Below, piece by piece: positions 35,214-43,431 of a stretch of 64,000 nucleotides of DNA. The DNA comes from an uncultured Lentisphaerota bacterium (GTDB lineage Bacteria; Verrucomicrobiota; Lentisphaeria; Oligosphaerales; CAITYL01): contig CAIXRA010000025.1 in the NCBI GenBank assembly GCA_903921725.1, positions 62,001 to 126,000 on the forward strand. Reading direction: 5' to 3'. The first letter of the stretch is position 1. Every line of letters begins with the position of its first letter. A program made the position numbers and the translations under genes. A model generated the notes under the pieces. The model was not told the origin of the DNA and ran no database searches. It saw only the letters and a list, made by a program, of their open reading frames with translations.

Positions 35214-37181
35214 TTATTTCGCCGGGCGGATGCGGACGAGGGCGACGCCGTGGCGCGGAATCTCGGCGGCGAACGCCTTGTCCTGCTCGCCGATCTCCTT
35301 CTGGCGCCACAGGTCACGCACGACCTGCTTGCCGGATAGCCCGAGCGCGGACCACTCGGCCGTCACCGTCGCCGCCGTCTCGCCGCGGTTGAACAGGCCG
35401 ACCGCCAGCGAGCCGTCCTCCATCTGCTTCGCCCAGACTTCCGTCTTGCCGGCGATGGCGACGCGCCCGGCCTGGCGGCCCAGCGGATCCTGGTTCACCT
35501 CCAGCACCTCGTCGTTGGTGAGCAGGCTCAGGGTGAACTCGTCGAGCTGTTCCAGATCGCAGCCGATCAGCAGCGGCGATGCCAGCAGGCACCAGAGGGA
35601 GATGTGCGTGTACTGCTCGTTCGGCGTGAGCCGTGTAGGATGCAGGGCCGGGCCCCAGCCGACGTGGCCGACGATCAGCATGTCGGGGTCGTTCCAATTG
35701 CCCGGCTTCGCGTACGCCTCCAGCCCGGCCTGGGAGAAGCCGATGGAGGAGAGGCTGGCCCAGCTGTCCGTGATGTCGCCCGTCGTGCGCCAGCAGTTGC
35801 CGTCCACGGAGTCGCCCCACGCGGAAACCTGCCCCATGCCGTACTGGCAGAGGCTGTAGACGATGTCGCGGTTCTGCTTCGCCAGCGCCTTCTGCATGGT
35901 CTGGTACGGCTTCTTGAGTTCGGCGAGGCTGCGGTCGTACGCCTTGCCGTTGTAGGAGCACCAATCGTACTTCAGGTAGTCGAAGCCCCAGGCCGCGTAA
36001 CTCGCCGCGTCCTGCTCCTCGAAGCCGAAGCTACCGACGCAGCCGCCGCAGGTCCGCGGTCCGGGCGAGGAGTAAAGCCCCGCCTTAAGTCCCAAGCCGT
36101 GGATGTAGTCCGTCAGTCCCTTCATGTCCGGAAAGCGCGGGTTCGGCAGGATGCGCCCCTCGGCGTCGCGCTCCGGCCCCTGCAGGGTGGCGTCGCGGGA
36201 TCCCGGGCAGACCTCCCAGAAGTCGTCGATGTTGATGTAGCTCCAGCCGTGCTCCGCCAGCCCCGCCTTGATGAAGGCGTCGGCCGCGCGCCGGACCTTG
36301 TCGGCCGTCACGGCGTGCGCGAAACAGTTCCAACTGTTCCAGCCCATGGGCGGCGTCAGCGCGATGCGGTCGCCGACCTCGATGCGGAGTCCGCGCACCG
36401 CCGCGCCGAGACTGTTCTTCGCCCCGAGCTCCACCTTGTACGAGCCGCGCGCCGCGACGGAACCGGTGATGATGCCGGTGGCCGGATCCAGGGTCAGCCC
36501 GGATGGCAGCCCCGCGGCGGAAAAGCTCATCGGGCGTTCACCCGTGGCCGGAATGCGGAAAAGGAACGGACGGCCGGGGCGGACGCCCACGACCTTCGCG
36601 CCATTGATCTTCGGCGCCGGCCCCGCCTTCGGCGTCAGGATCACGGGCTCCTCGCCGGGGACCGCCTCGGTCTTCGGCTTGGCACCGGAGACGGTGAAAG
36701 CGGCGGCCGCCCAGTCGGCATGGTCGAAATTGATCCCGTCGCCGGCATCCGTCACCACCAGCGACACGCTCTTGACGCCCGTCAGGTTGACCTCGACTTT
36801 TTTGCCCTTGTCGCTTCCCTTCATCACGCCGCTTTTCCAAAGGGCCTTGCCGTCGCCCATGACAATGAACTCGACCGAGCCCAGCCCCTCCACCTCGTCG
36901 TCCACGCCAACCACCGCCGAAAAGGAGGCCGCACCGCCGTCCAGTATGACATTCAGTTCGCTCGCCGCATGCGTCCCAACGCCCGATGCAAAGACCTGTC
37001 CGCCGATGCGCAACGGGTTTCCGTCCATGGATTTTCCCACAACCGGCTTCTGCCAGCCGCAGGTCATCGGCTTCAGGTCCAGCTTGTCCAGCGGCACCGT
37101 CTCCGCCGCCGAAACGGGCGTCCCCATCCACAATCCAGCCAGGATTCCGGCCGTCGTCGTCATCTTCCATCCGTTCCGCAT
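35214..37181 (-). CDS. Secreted alpha-galactosidase, GH27 with NPCBM domain
   Basis: Exported glycosidase of 655 residues that would remove terminal alpha-galactose. A signal peptide (about 1-26) is followed by an NPCBM carbohydrate-binding domain (about 30-150), an Ig-like region (about 190-265) with LPSGLTLDPATGIITG, then the GH27 catalytic barrel (about 270-545) with PPMGWNSWN, the nucleophile Asp in YLKYDWCSYN and WNDPDMLIVG, and a C-terminal beta domain. I chose ATG 37181, eight bases after AAAGGGA; longer starts add a non-signal segment. Its neighbours are unrelated; galM and a galactokinase-like gene are about 10-16 kb away. Confidence 0.93.
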   Translation of the reverse strand: MRNGWKMTTTAGILAGLWMGTPVSAAETVPLDKLDLKPMTCGWQKPVVGKSMDGNPLRIGGQVFASGVGTHAASELNVILDGGAASFSAVVGVDDEVEGLGSVEFIVMGDGKALWKSGVMKGSDKGKKVEVNLTGVKSVSLVVTDAGDGINFDHADWAAAAFTVSGAKPKTEAVPGEEPVILTPKAGPAPKINGAKVVGVRPGRPFLFRIPATGERPMSFSAAGLPSGLTLDPATGIITGSVAARGSYKVELGAKNSLGAAVRGLRIEVGDRIALTPPMGWNSWNCFAHAVTADKVRRAADAFIKAGLAEHGWSYINIDDFWEVCPGSRDATLQGPERDAEGRILPNPRFPDMKGLTDYIHGLGLKAGLYSSPGPRTCGGCVGSFGFEEQDAASYAAWGFDYLKYDWCSYNGKAYDRSLAELKKPYQTMQKALAKQNRDIVYSLCQYGMGQVSAWGDSVDGNCWRTTGDITDSWASLSSIGFSQAGLEAYAKPGNWNDPDMLIVGHVGWGPALHPTRLTPNEQYTHISLWCLLASPLLIGCDLEQLDEFTLSLLTNDEVLEVNQDPLGRQAGRVAIAGKTEVWAKQMEDGSLAVGLFNRGETAATVTAEWSALGLSGKQVVRDLWRQKEIGEQDKAFAAEIPRHGVALVRIRPAK

Positions 37182-37354
37182 AATCATATTCCCTTTCGCG
37201 TTTGCATCCGCCGGACAAGGGGCGGACAGTCCCCCATTCTTCCCGATCCAGAGAACGATGATCATATGGACACCACGGCGGGCGGACGGTTCCCGCGCAG
37301 CGTGCGGCATGCCGCATTTACCGCCACCCGCTTCCGCGCTCAAGATTCACCGCC

Positions 37355-37382
37355 TTGATAAATAATTTTGCTCCGTTACATT
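37355..37382 (+). promoter_or_regulatory. Promoter of the unknown gene at 37424
   Basis: TTGATA (37355-37360), 16 bp, TACATT (37377-37382). The start point would be near 37389, which supports ATG 37424 over ATG 37400 as the start codon. Confidence 0.6.
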
Positions 37383-37423
37383 ACCGGCAACGCGTTCATA
37401 TGTTCAAAAAGGGCCACTCGAAA

Positions 37424-38071
37424 ATGGCAGCACGTACGCTAAGCACAACTTGGAAACAGTTGGAAAAGCTTGCCGAAAAGCTTTCCCAGAAAAAACCGGT
37501 CAAGGGTACGATTGAAGCCATTGACGACCTCTGCCGCAAGACCAACGAGTCCAAAATTGTGGACGCCATGGTCAGCCTGCTGGTGACCCCGTACGGCGGC
37601 ATGGACGGCGTGCGCATTCAGTTCGCCACCAGCGATGGGAAGAAATTTCCGGACTGGGTCACCCAGTATGACGAGGAAACCAAGGTCATACAGGTCAACG
37701 GCGTCCAAATTCTCAAATTCATCGCCGACTGCAAGGCGGCCTCAAAAAATCTGACCACACCGCAGGCCAAGGAAAGCTTTCCCGGCTACCGCCTTTTGGC
37801 TTTCATGTCCGAGGTCGGAAAGATTCCCACCCGGCTGGCCCTTTTCCAAATGGTCCTCGTGCAGGTCGCCCGCTGCAAGGAAATCTGCAAGGCGGACAAG
37901 CGCGGCGGCTCGGCCGCCATCGTGGCGGACACGACGGAGACGGAACAGTACCAGACGCTCCTTTGGGCGTTCAAGGAATTGGAAGTCTTCTACCGCGAAA
38001 CCACAGGCGTCGCCATGCGCTCCGAGTACGGCATCCTCTGGTACGAATCCGAGTGGATCGCCGGAAAGTAA
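37424..38071 (+). CDS. Cytoplasmic protein of unknown function
   Basis: Protein of 215 residues, no family recognised. The N-terminal 50 residues are helical and basic (LSTTWKQLEKLAEKLSQKK). A beta-rich central part (VRIQFATSDGKKFPDWV) follows, then helices to the end. No signal peptide or membrane helix. It has its own promoter and a strong terminator, so it is a single-gene transcript. Its codon use is a little less GC-biased than the surrounding genes. Start ATG 37424 is chosen from the promoter position; 37400 is possible. Confidence 0.78.
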   Translation: MAARTLSTTWKQLEKLAEKLSQKKPVKGTIEAIDDLCRKTNESKIVDAMVSLLVTPYGGMDGVRIQFATSDGKKFPDWVTQYDEETKVIQVNGVQILKFIADCKAASKNLTTPQAKESFPGYRLLAFMSEVGKIPTRLALFQMVLVQVARCKEICKADKRGGSAAIVADTTETEQYQTLLWAFKELEVFYRETTGVAMRSEYGILWYESEWIAGK

Positions 38072-38093
38072 GCCGCGCGCTTCCGCCACAAAC

Positions 38094-38124
38094 AAAAAGG
38101 ACGCCCCCGCCGGGCGTCCTTTTT
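38094..38124 (+). terminator. Rho-independent terminator after the unknown gene
   Basis: Arms 38094-38106 (AAAAAGGACGCCC) and 38112-38124 (GGGCGTCCTTTTT) are perfectly complementary, with a five-base loop and a following T run. Confidence 0.95.
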
Positions 38125-38504
38125 ATTCCTATTTGGGTGACATACCCCGACCCTTGGGTCGGGGAGGCTTTATTGGGCCTTTGCCTGTTTTGTGGGTCGG
38201 CCTGATACTGCGGCGCAGCCGCCTTGGCAGTGCGGTGGCTTGACACCGCTTTTGCCTCGCGGCGGAGCCGCGCGCCTGCGGCGTTTCACAGGCCGCCTCC
38301 GGCGGATGACAAAGCGGCGGCGAGCAGGATCAGCGCCGTCGCCGCGACCAGCACGATCTTTTCCGATTGGGTCATCGGGAACCGCCCTTCCCGTCGGTAC
38401 GCACCCGCGTTCTTTCGCATGGTTGCTGCGTCCTTGCGCCGCCTGTCCAAAGGCGGACGCTCGCGCCAAGACGCCAAGACGCAAAGGGGAAGGCCGGCCG
38501 CAGC
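38125..38504. other. Non-coding stretch with hairpins and a truncated gene copy
   Basis: Between the terminator and the next gene. It holds short GC-rich hairpins (for example CCCCGACC / GGTCGGGG around 38147-38165, and TGCGGCGCAGCCGC near 38208-38225), the truncated gene at 38286-38375 and degenerate copies of the TTGCGTC-type repeat near 38426-38489. No complete gene is visible. Confidence 0.6.
38286..38375 (-). pseudogene. Truncated N-terminal copy of the neighbouring membrane-anchored gene
   Basis: ATG 38375 opens a 29-residue frame, MTQSEKIVLVAATALILLAA then a stop, that parallels MTHTKKIMLAAAAALVLLAA of the intact gene starting at 39272. The 75-80 bp upstream of both starts also align (shared GGCGCAAnGACGC and ACGGTTCC or GCGGTTCCC before the ATG). 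It looks like a partial duplication that kept only the promoter-proximal part. It could still make a small membrane peptide. Confidence 0.65.
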
Positions 38505-39272
38505 CTATTCCCGCTCCTCGGGGGTTTCGACAAGTGCAGGTTTCAGTTCCATAAACCGGATGCGCCGGTATTCCATGCCGAGCGCCGACAACTTGGAATT
38601 CGCCGCCGCGACATCGGCCATGCTGGTATAGCGAGAAAACACAAGCCACCAAAACAGGACTTCCTTGCGCCCCTCTGCCCTGAGGCTCTCCGGGCAGATG
38701 ACCTTTACCCTCACGCCGTGAGCTTTCAGACAGGCCGCCCATTCGGCACTCCCCGATTCCCGAAGAGAATCGATGTCCGCATGCAGGAAACGCGAAAGCC
38801 GTTTTTGGTTATGCACGTCAATGGCAATCATCGTCGCTCCCCAATCTTCATCCGGGTGCGAAGCAACCGCGCATGGCACCCGGCTGATCTCCCCGTCGCC
38901 TTTGACAGCTTCAAACATGCAGTCTGTCATACCGATGGGTTCTAAAAAACAGTCGTACACATCAGAGAATTTCGCGTTTTCATCAACACGGATGGCCCAT
39001 TCGTTGACGTATGAAGCGTTATCCCTCATTTCACACGCAACTTTGCGCCGCTGAGCAAGATTGTCCTTCACCCACTTTTCGCGCCGTAGTTCGCGAATCT
39101 TGCCGTTCCGGCTGACCGTCTCCAAGCGAATGGTTAAAGACGCGTCATCCAAGACGATGCGGCGCAGGCAGACCTCATTGGCCCGCATGTACGCCCAAAG
39201 CCCGGCCCCGGCGGCGGCGAGCAGGACCAGCGCCGCAGCCGCGGCCAGCATGATCTTTTTTGTATGGGTCAT
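38505..39272 (-). CDS. Membrane-anchored protein of unknown function
   Basis: Protein of 255 residues with an N-terminal anchor (about 7-28, KIMLAAAAALVLLAAAGAGLWAY). The rest is a mixed alpha/beta domain facing outward, with clusters such as GDGEISRVPCAVASHPDEDWGATMIAI in short and FSRYTSMADVAAANSKL near the C-terminus. No family recognised. AAGGA lies eight bases before ATG 39272. A truncated copy of its 5' end follows downstream. Base composition is lower in GC than its neighbours, consistent with acquisition. Confidence 0.75.
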   Translation of the reverse strand: MTHTKKIMLAAAAALVLLAAAGAGLWAYMRANEVCLRRIVLDDASLTIRLETVSRNGKIRELRREKWVKDNLAQRRKVACEMRDNASYVNEWAIRVDENAKFSDVYDCFLEPIGMTDCMFEAVKGDGEISRVPCAVASHPDEDWGATMIAIDVHNQKRLSRFLHADIDSLRESGSAEWAACLKAHGVRVKVICPESLRAEGRKEVLFWWLVFSRYTSMADVAAANSKLSALGMEYRRIRFMELKPALVETPEERE

Positions 39273-39320
39273 TGGAACCGTCCTTCCACCTGCGCTCGCC
39301 CGCTTTACTTCGCTTTACCG

Positions 39321-39346
39321 TTGCGTCGTTGCGCCTTCTGTTCAAC
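39321..39346. repeat. Single copy of the TTGCGTC-type repeat
   Basis: TTGCGTCGTTGCGCCTTCTG followed by TTCAAC matches the right arm of the inverted repeat near ruvA-ruvB (5823-5849) at all but a few positions. It lies upstream of the membrane-anchored gene. Confidence 0.7.
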
Positions 39347-39367
39347 CCGTTTCCGGCGCCGGCTCGT

Positions 39368-40018
39368 TCACCCGCCAAGATAGCGCGGCAGGAAGCGCAT
39401 GTACATCAGGAGCACGGCGGCGCAGAGCCCCCACCAGCCGGCGCGGTGGTAGATCCAGGCGAAGAGCATGGCGCCGAACCCGGCGGCGAGCAGGAAGAGC
39501 GCCTGCGGCAGGGGGGCCGCCGCCGTCCAGTGGTTCCAGGAGGCCAGGGCGCTGAGCACGACCACCGCCGCGATGCTGAACGAGGGACGACCGGTGAGCC
39601 GCGCGGTGAACGCATAGACGGCGGCGACCAGCACCAGCGGCTGGAAACCGGCGATCCACGGCGCGTCCCGCAGCCAGACCGCGGGCGTCGGCGGGATGAA
39701 ACCGCTTTTCACCGACTCCACCATCGGATCGAGCCAGAACGCGCGCAGCGCGGCGGCGGCCAGCAGGAGAGGCACGATCCAGAGCCAGTCGCGCCCGGCC
39801 CGCGGCACACGGAAACAGGCACCGCTACCGGCCAGCGGCGTCCAGGCGACGGCGATCAGGAAAAGGACAATGGCCGTCGGCGTCAGAAACGCCATCTGCA
39901 GGGGCAGCAGTTCGGCCCGGTGCGTGTGGGCCGTGACATACGGAAGCCCGAGCGCGCCCAGCGCCAGCCCGGCGGCAACCGCCCTGATGATGACGTCGCG
40001 TTCAATCAACCGGCGCAT
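39368..40018 (-). CDS. Multi-pass membrane protein of unknown function
   Basis: Integral membrane protein of 216 residues with about six helices and few charges. The C-terminal half (AWIYHRAGWWGLCAAVLL) recalls CPBP-type membrane proteases, but the catalytic EExxxR and HxxxN residues are not present, so no activity is proposed. GGGAGGA precedes ATG 40018. Divergent from proA. Confidence 0.8.
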   Translation of the reverse strand: MRRLIERDVIIRAVAAGLALGALGLPYVTAHTHRAELLPLQMAFLTPTAIVLFLIAVAWTPLAGSGACFRVPRAGRDWLWIVPLLLAAAALRAFWLDPMVESVKSGFIPPTPAVWLRDAPWIAGFQPLVLVAAVYAFTARLTGRPSFSIAAVVVLSALASWNHWTAAAPLPQALFLLAAGFGAMLFAWIYHRAGWWGLCAAVLLMYMRFLPRYLGG

Positions 40019-40101
40019 GCGTTCCTCCCGCGTGGTGTCAATGCCACGTTATATTTCACGAATCGGAAAACTCAAACGGGCGTGCGGGAAAAATTACTGC
40101 C

Positions 40102-41367
40102 ATGACACAGGAAGAGTTGCAGAATTCGTTGCTGGAGATGGGGCGGGCGGCGCGGGCGGCCGGGCGGCGGCTCGCGCTCGTGCCGGAGGCGCAGAAGAAC
40201 CGGGCGCTGAACGCGATGGCGGAGGCGCTGGCGGCGCGGCAGGCGGAGATCCTGGCCGCGAACGCGGAGGACATGGCCGCGGCGAAGGCGGCCGGCCTCA
40301 GCGAGGCGATGCTCGACCGTCTGCTGCTGACTCCGCAGCGCGTCGCCGCCATGGCCGACGGCCTGCGCGCGCTTGTCGCCCTCCCCGACCCCGTGGGTAA
40401 ATTGGACTCGGCGACGACCCGGCCGAACGGCCTCGAAATCCGCCGGGTGCGCGTACCGATCGGCGTGATCGCCATCCTCTACGAGTCGCGCCCGAACGTG
40501 ACGGTGGACGCCGCGGGGCTCTGCCTGAAGGCGGGGAATGCGACGATTCTGCGCGGCGGTTCGGAGTCGATCCGCTCGAACCTGGCGCTGGCGGCGGCGA
40601 TGCTCGACGGCCTGCGCTCCGCAGGGCTGCCGGAGACGGCGGTGCAGGTGGTTCCCTGGACGGAGCGCGCGGCGGTGACGCAGCTGCTGAAGCTGGACCG
40701 GTACATCGACCTGGTGATTCCGCGCGGCGGCGAGGGGCTGATCCGCGCCGTGGTCGAGAACTCGCGCATCCCCGTCATCAAGCACTACAAGGGCGTCTGC
40801 CATGTGTATGTGGACCGCGCGGCGGACCCGAAGATGGCGCTGGCGATCATCGAGAACGCGAAGTGCCAGCGGCCGGGCGTCTGCAACGCGGCGGAGAAGG
40901 TGCTGCTGCACCGGGAGATCGCGGCGGTGTTCGCGCCGGAACTGGCGGCGATGTTCCGCCGGCGCAAGGTCGAGATGCGCGGCGACGACGCATTTTGCGC
41001 GCTGGTTCCCGATGCGAAGCCCGCAACGGCGACGGACTGGGACGAGGAGTACCTGGACCTCGTCATCACGGTCGCCGTCGTGGACAGCCTGGGCGCGGCT
41101 GTGGCGCACATCGCCGAGCACAGTTCCGGGCATAGCGAGGCCATTGTGACGGAGGACGCGGCGGCGGCGCGGGCGTTCACGGCGCAGGTGGATTCGGCGG
41201 CGGTGTACGTCAACGCCTCCACGCGCTTCACCGACGGCGGCGAGTTCGGCATGGGCGCGGAGATCGGCATCAGCACCGACCGCATCCACGCCCGCGGCCC
41301 GATGGGGCTTGAGGAGTTGACCACCTACAAGTACGTCGTGCAGGGCAGCGGCCAGATCCGGGGGTGA
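40102..41367 (+). CDS. proA: Gamma-glutamyl phosphate reductase
   Basis: Second enzyme of proline synthesis, reducing gamma-glutamyl phosphate to the semialdehyde with NADPH. 421 residues, normal length. Motifs are VPIGVIAILYESRPNVT, KAGNATILRGGSES, the catalytic Cys in GVCNAAEKVLLH and GGEFGMGAEIGISTDR. proB and proC are not in the window. Start ATG 40102, weak ribosome site. Codons here are very GC-rich compared with neighbours. Confidence 0.98.
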   Translation: MTQEELQNSLLEMGRAARAAGRRLALVPEAQKNRALNAMAEALAARQAEILAANAEDMAAAKAAGLSEAMLDRLLLTPQRVAAMADGLRALVALPDPVGKLDSATTRPNGLEIRRVRVPIGVIAILYESRPNVTVDAAGLCLKAGNATILRGGSESIRSNLALAAAMLDGLRSAGLPETAVQVVPWTERAAVTQLLKLDRYIDLVIPRGGEGLIRAVVENSRIPVIKHYKGVCHVYVDRAADPKMALAIIENAKCQRPGVCNAAEKVLLHREIAAVFAPELAAMFRRRKVEMRGDDAFCALVPDAKPATATDWDEEYLDLVITVAVVDSLGAAVAHIAEHSSGHSEAIVTEDAAAARAFTAQVDSAAVYVNASTRFTDGGEFGMGAEIGISTDRIHARGPMGLEELTTYKYVVQGSGQIRG

Positions 41368-41485
41368 CCCTTTTTTCCGGCCGGCGCGGAGAAAGAGCGG
41401 ATTGGCGGGGTATATTCCGCAATTTGCAAACCAATTCCCGGTGCGCGGACGCCCCAACTCACACCCAGAAGAAAGAAGACCCGCC

Positions 41486-42115
41486 ATGGCCAGCGAACTC
41501 AATACCGTCGAACAGAAGACCAGCTACGCACTCGGCCTGGATGTCGGGATGTCCTTCCGCCGCCTGCCCGTCGAACTCGACCTGCCCAGCTTTTTCGCGG
41601 GCATCGAGGACATGATCAAGGGCGACAAGCCGCGCCTCACCCAGGCGGAATTTGAAGAGACGATGAAGGAGTTCCAGGCCGGACTGCAGGCCAAGGCCTC
41701 CGAGGGGCAGCAGGGCGACGCCGAGGAGAACCTCAAGGCCGGAGCCGCCTTCCTGGCCCGCAACGGCATGCAAAAGGGTGTCACCGCCACCGACAGCGGC
41801 CTCCAGTACACCGTGCTTACCGAAGGCACCGGCGCGACGCCGAAGAAATCGGACGTCGTCACCGTGCACTACACCGGCACGCTCATTGACGGTTCGGTCT
41901 TCGACAGCTCCGTCGAACGCAACGAGCCGGCCACCTTCCCCGTGGGCGGCGTGATTCCCGGCTGGACCGAGGCGCTGCAGCTCATGAAGGTCGGCGGCAA
42001 GTACAAGCTGTTCGTGCCGGCGGACCTCGCCTACGGCGCGCGCGGCGCGGGCGACGCCATCGGGCCAAACGCCACGCTGATCTTCGAGGTCGAACTGCTC
42101 GGCATCGGCAAGTAA
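41486..42115 (+). CDS. FKBP-type peptidyl-prolyl isomerase (FklB/Mip-like)
   Basis: Prolyl isomerase of 209 residues. The N-terminal helical dimerisation domain (1-90: TSYALGLDVGMSF, QAEFEETMKEFQ) is followed by the FKBP domain (about 105-209) with VTVHYTGTLIDGSVFDSS, GVIPGWTEALQLM and YGARGAGDAIGPNATLIFEVELL. No signal peptide, so it is like cytoplasmic FklB rather than FkpA. Ribosome site AGAAAGAAG. A terminator follows 27 bases after the stop. Confidence 0.95.
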   Translation: MASELNTVEQKTSYALGLDVGMSFRRLPVELDLPSFFAGIEDMIKGDKPRLTQAEFEETMKEFQAGLQAKASEGQQGDAEENLKAGAAFLARNGMQKGVTATDSGLQYTVLTEGTGATPKKSDVVTVHYTGTLIDGSVFDSSVERNEPATFPVGGVIPGWTEALQLMKVGGKYKLFVPADLAYGARGAGDAIGPNATLIFEVELLGIGK

Positions 42116-42142
42116 GCTCCTCCCCCGCTTGGAAAACGCATG

Positions 42143-42169
42143 AAGGGTGGCCGGAATCCGGCCGCCCTT
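42143..42169 (+). terminator. Terminator after the FKBP gene
   Basis: Arms 42143-42154 (AAGGGTGGCCGG) and 42158-42169 (CCGGCCGCCCTT) pair with one G-U; a short T-rich stretch follows. Confidence 0.8.
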
Positions 42170-42211
42170 TCCATTTTCAGGAGGGCGGGCGGCCCGCCCG
42201 GCGATGCAGGA

Positions 42212-42318
42212 CGGGAGCGTGGGCATCCTGCCCGCCTTGACCGGGCGTCCCGCCCGGAATCTCTTTGTGCGTCGGACAAGATGTCCGCCGAAAACGGGCG
42301 GGACGCCCACGCTCCCGT
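42212..42318. repeat. Inverted pair of GGGAGCGTGGGC-type repeats
   Basis: 42212-42234 (CGGGAGCGTGGGCATCCTG...) and the reverse complement of 42296-42318 agree at about 20 of 23 positions. Further GCCCGGC-type partial copies fill 42182-42345. Related copies lie at 58916-58985 and 59376-59397. Confidence 0.75.
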
Positions 42319-42478
42319 TTGACGACCGGGTATCCCGCCCTATGGTCGGGGCTGGAGAACGTTCAAGGCGTCTGGACGCGGGCTGAAGCGCTGCGGTTGC
42401 AAGCTCCGGGACGGCGGGCTACCTTTCCGCCCTGCGCGGGACACCGGCGTCGGCCGCGCGGAAAGGGCACCAGCATCC

Positions 42479-43270
42479 ATGGACATTTCCCCGTTTTCCT
42501 CCATCCACGCCAAGAACGGTTTCATCTGCGACATGGACGGCGTGATCTACCACGGCAACCGGCTGCTGCCCGGCGCCGCCGAGTTCGTCGCCTGGCTCAA
42601 GGCCGCCGGCAAGCGCTTCCTCTTTCTCACCAACAGCAGCGAACGTTCCCCGCGCGAACTCCACCAGAAGCTGGCGCGGCTGGGGCTCGACGTCGGCGAG
42701 GAGCATTTCTACACCAGCGCCCTGGCCACCGCCGCGTTCCTCTCCTCACAGAAACCGGGTGGCAGCGCCTTCGTCATCGGCGATGCGGGCGTGCTCAACG
42801 CGCTCTATGAGGCCGGCATCTCCATGAACGACGTCAATCCCGATTATGTGGTCATCGGGGAGACCCGCAGCTACAGCTATGAGCGCATCGAGAAGGCGAT
42901 CCGGCTGGTGCAGGCGGGCGCCAAGCTCATCGGCACCAACCCCGACGTCACCGGCCCGACGGAACACGGCATCGTCCCCGCCTGCGGCGCGCTCATCGCC
43001 CCCGTCGAACTGGCCACCGGCTGCAAGGCCTACTTCATCGGCAAGCCGAACCCGCTCATCATGCGCCACGCGCTCAAGCAGCTCGGTTGCCGCCGCGAGG
43101 AAACCGCCATCATCGGCGACCGCATGGACACCGACATCATCGCCGGCATCGAGTCGGAGATCGAAACCGTGCTCGTGCTCACCGGCGTCACCAAGGTCGG
43201 CGACCTGCCGCGCTTCGCCTACCGCCCGCACCACGTCCTCGACTCCATCGGTGACCTCGTCCCGAAGTAG
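42479..43270 (+). CDS. NagD-like HAD hydrolase
   Basis: HAD-superfamily phosphatase of subfamily IIA, 263 residues, resembling NagD/p-nitrophenyl phosphatases. Motif 1 is CDMDGVIY, motif 2 LTNSS, motif 3 Lys in FIGKPNP and motif 4 IIGDRMDTDI. Substrate not predictable; NagD prefers UMP/GMP-type nucleotides. AAAGGG precedes ATG 42479. An ArnT-like gene follows after 161 bp. Confidence 0.93.
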   Translation: MDISPFSSIHAKNGFICDMDGVIYHGNRLLPGAAEFVAWLKAAGKRFLFLTNSSERSPRELHQKLARLGLDVGEEHFYTSALATAAFLSSQKPGGSAFVIGDAGVLNALYEAGISMNDVNPDYVVIGETRSYSYERIEKAIRLVQAGAKLIGTNPDVTGPTEHGIVPACGALIAPVELATGCKAYFIGKPNPLIMRHALKQLGCRREETAIIGDRMDTDIIAGIESEIETVLVLTGVTKVGDLPRFAYRPHHVLDSIGDLVPK

Positions 43271-43431
43271 GGCACCGCGGATGGGATGGGCCGCCGAATT
43301 CACGGCGAAATCCTTGCAAGGCCTTCTTCTCCGTGTACATTCACCCACTCATCTTTCGCGCGGCGCGACGGCCATGCACCGGCCACGGCGGCCGCCGGAA
43401 CCGTTTTACCCCCCAACACCGAAACCGTTTC

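Larger units (their letters stand above)
42116..42478. other. Spacer between FKBP and NagD-like genes, filled with repeats
   Basis: The 363 bp hold the FKBP terminator, then a GC-rich repeat cluster (42182-42345), then 130 bp with no recognised feature up to the NagD-like start. No gene is supported. Confidence 0.7.

Noticed and set aside
37182..37423. Longer N-terminus of the alpha-galactosidase or a gene in the spacer
   Set aside because: The added residues are not a signal peptide, and the spacer is better explained by two divergent promoters.
38170..38742. A 190-codon minus-strand gene
   Set aside because: It overlaps the truncated copy and the intact membrane-anchored gene in another frame and has no domain.
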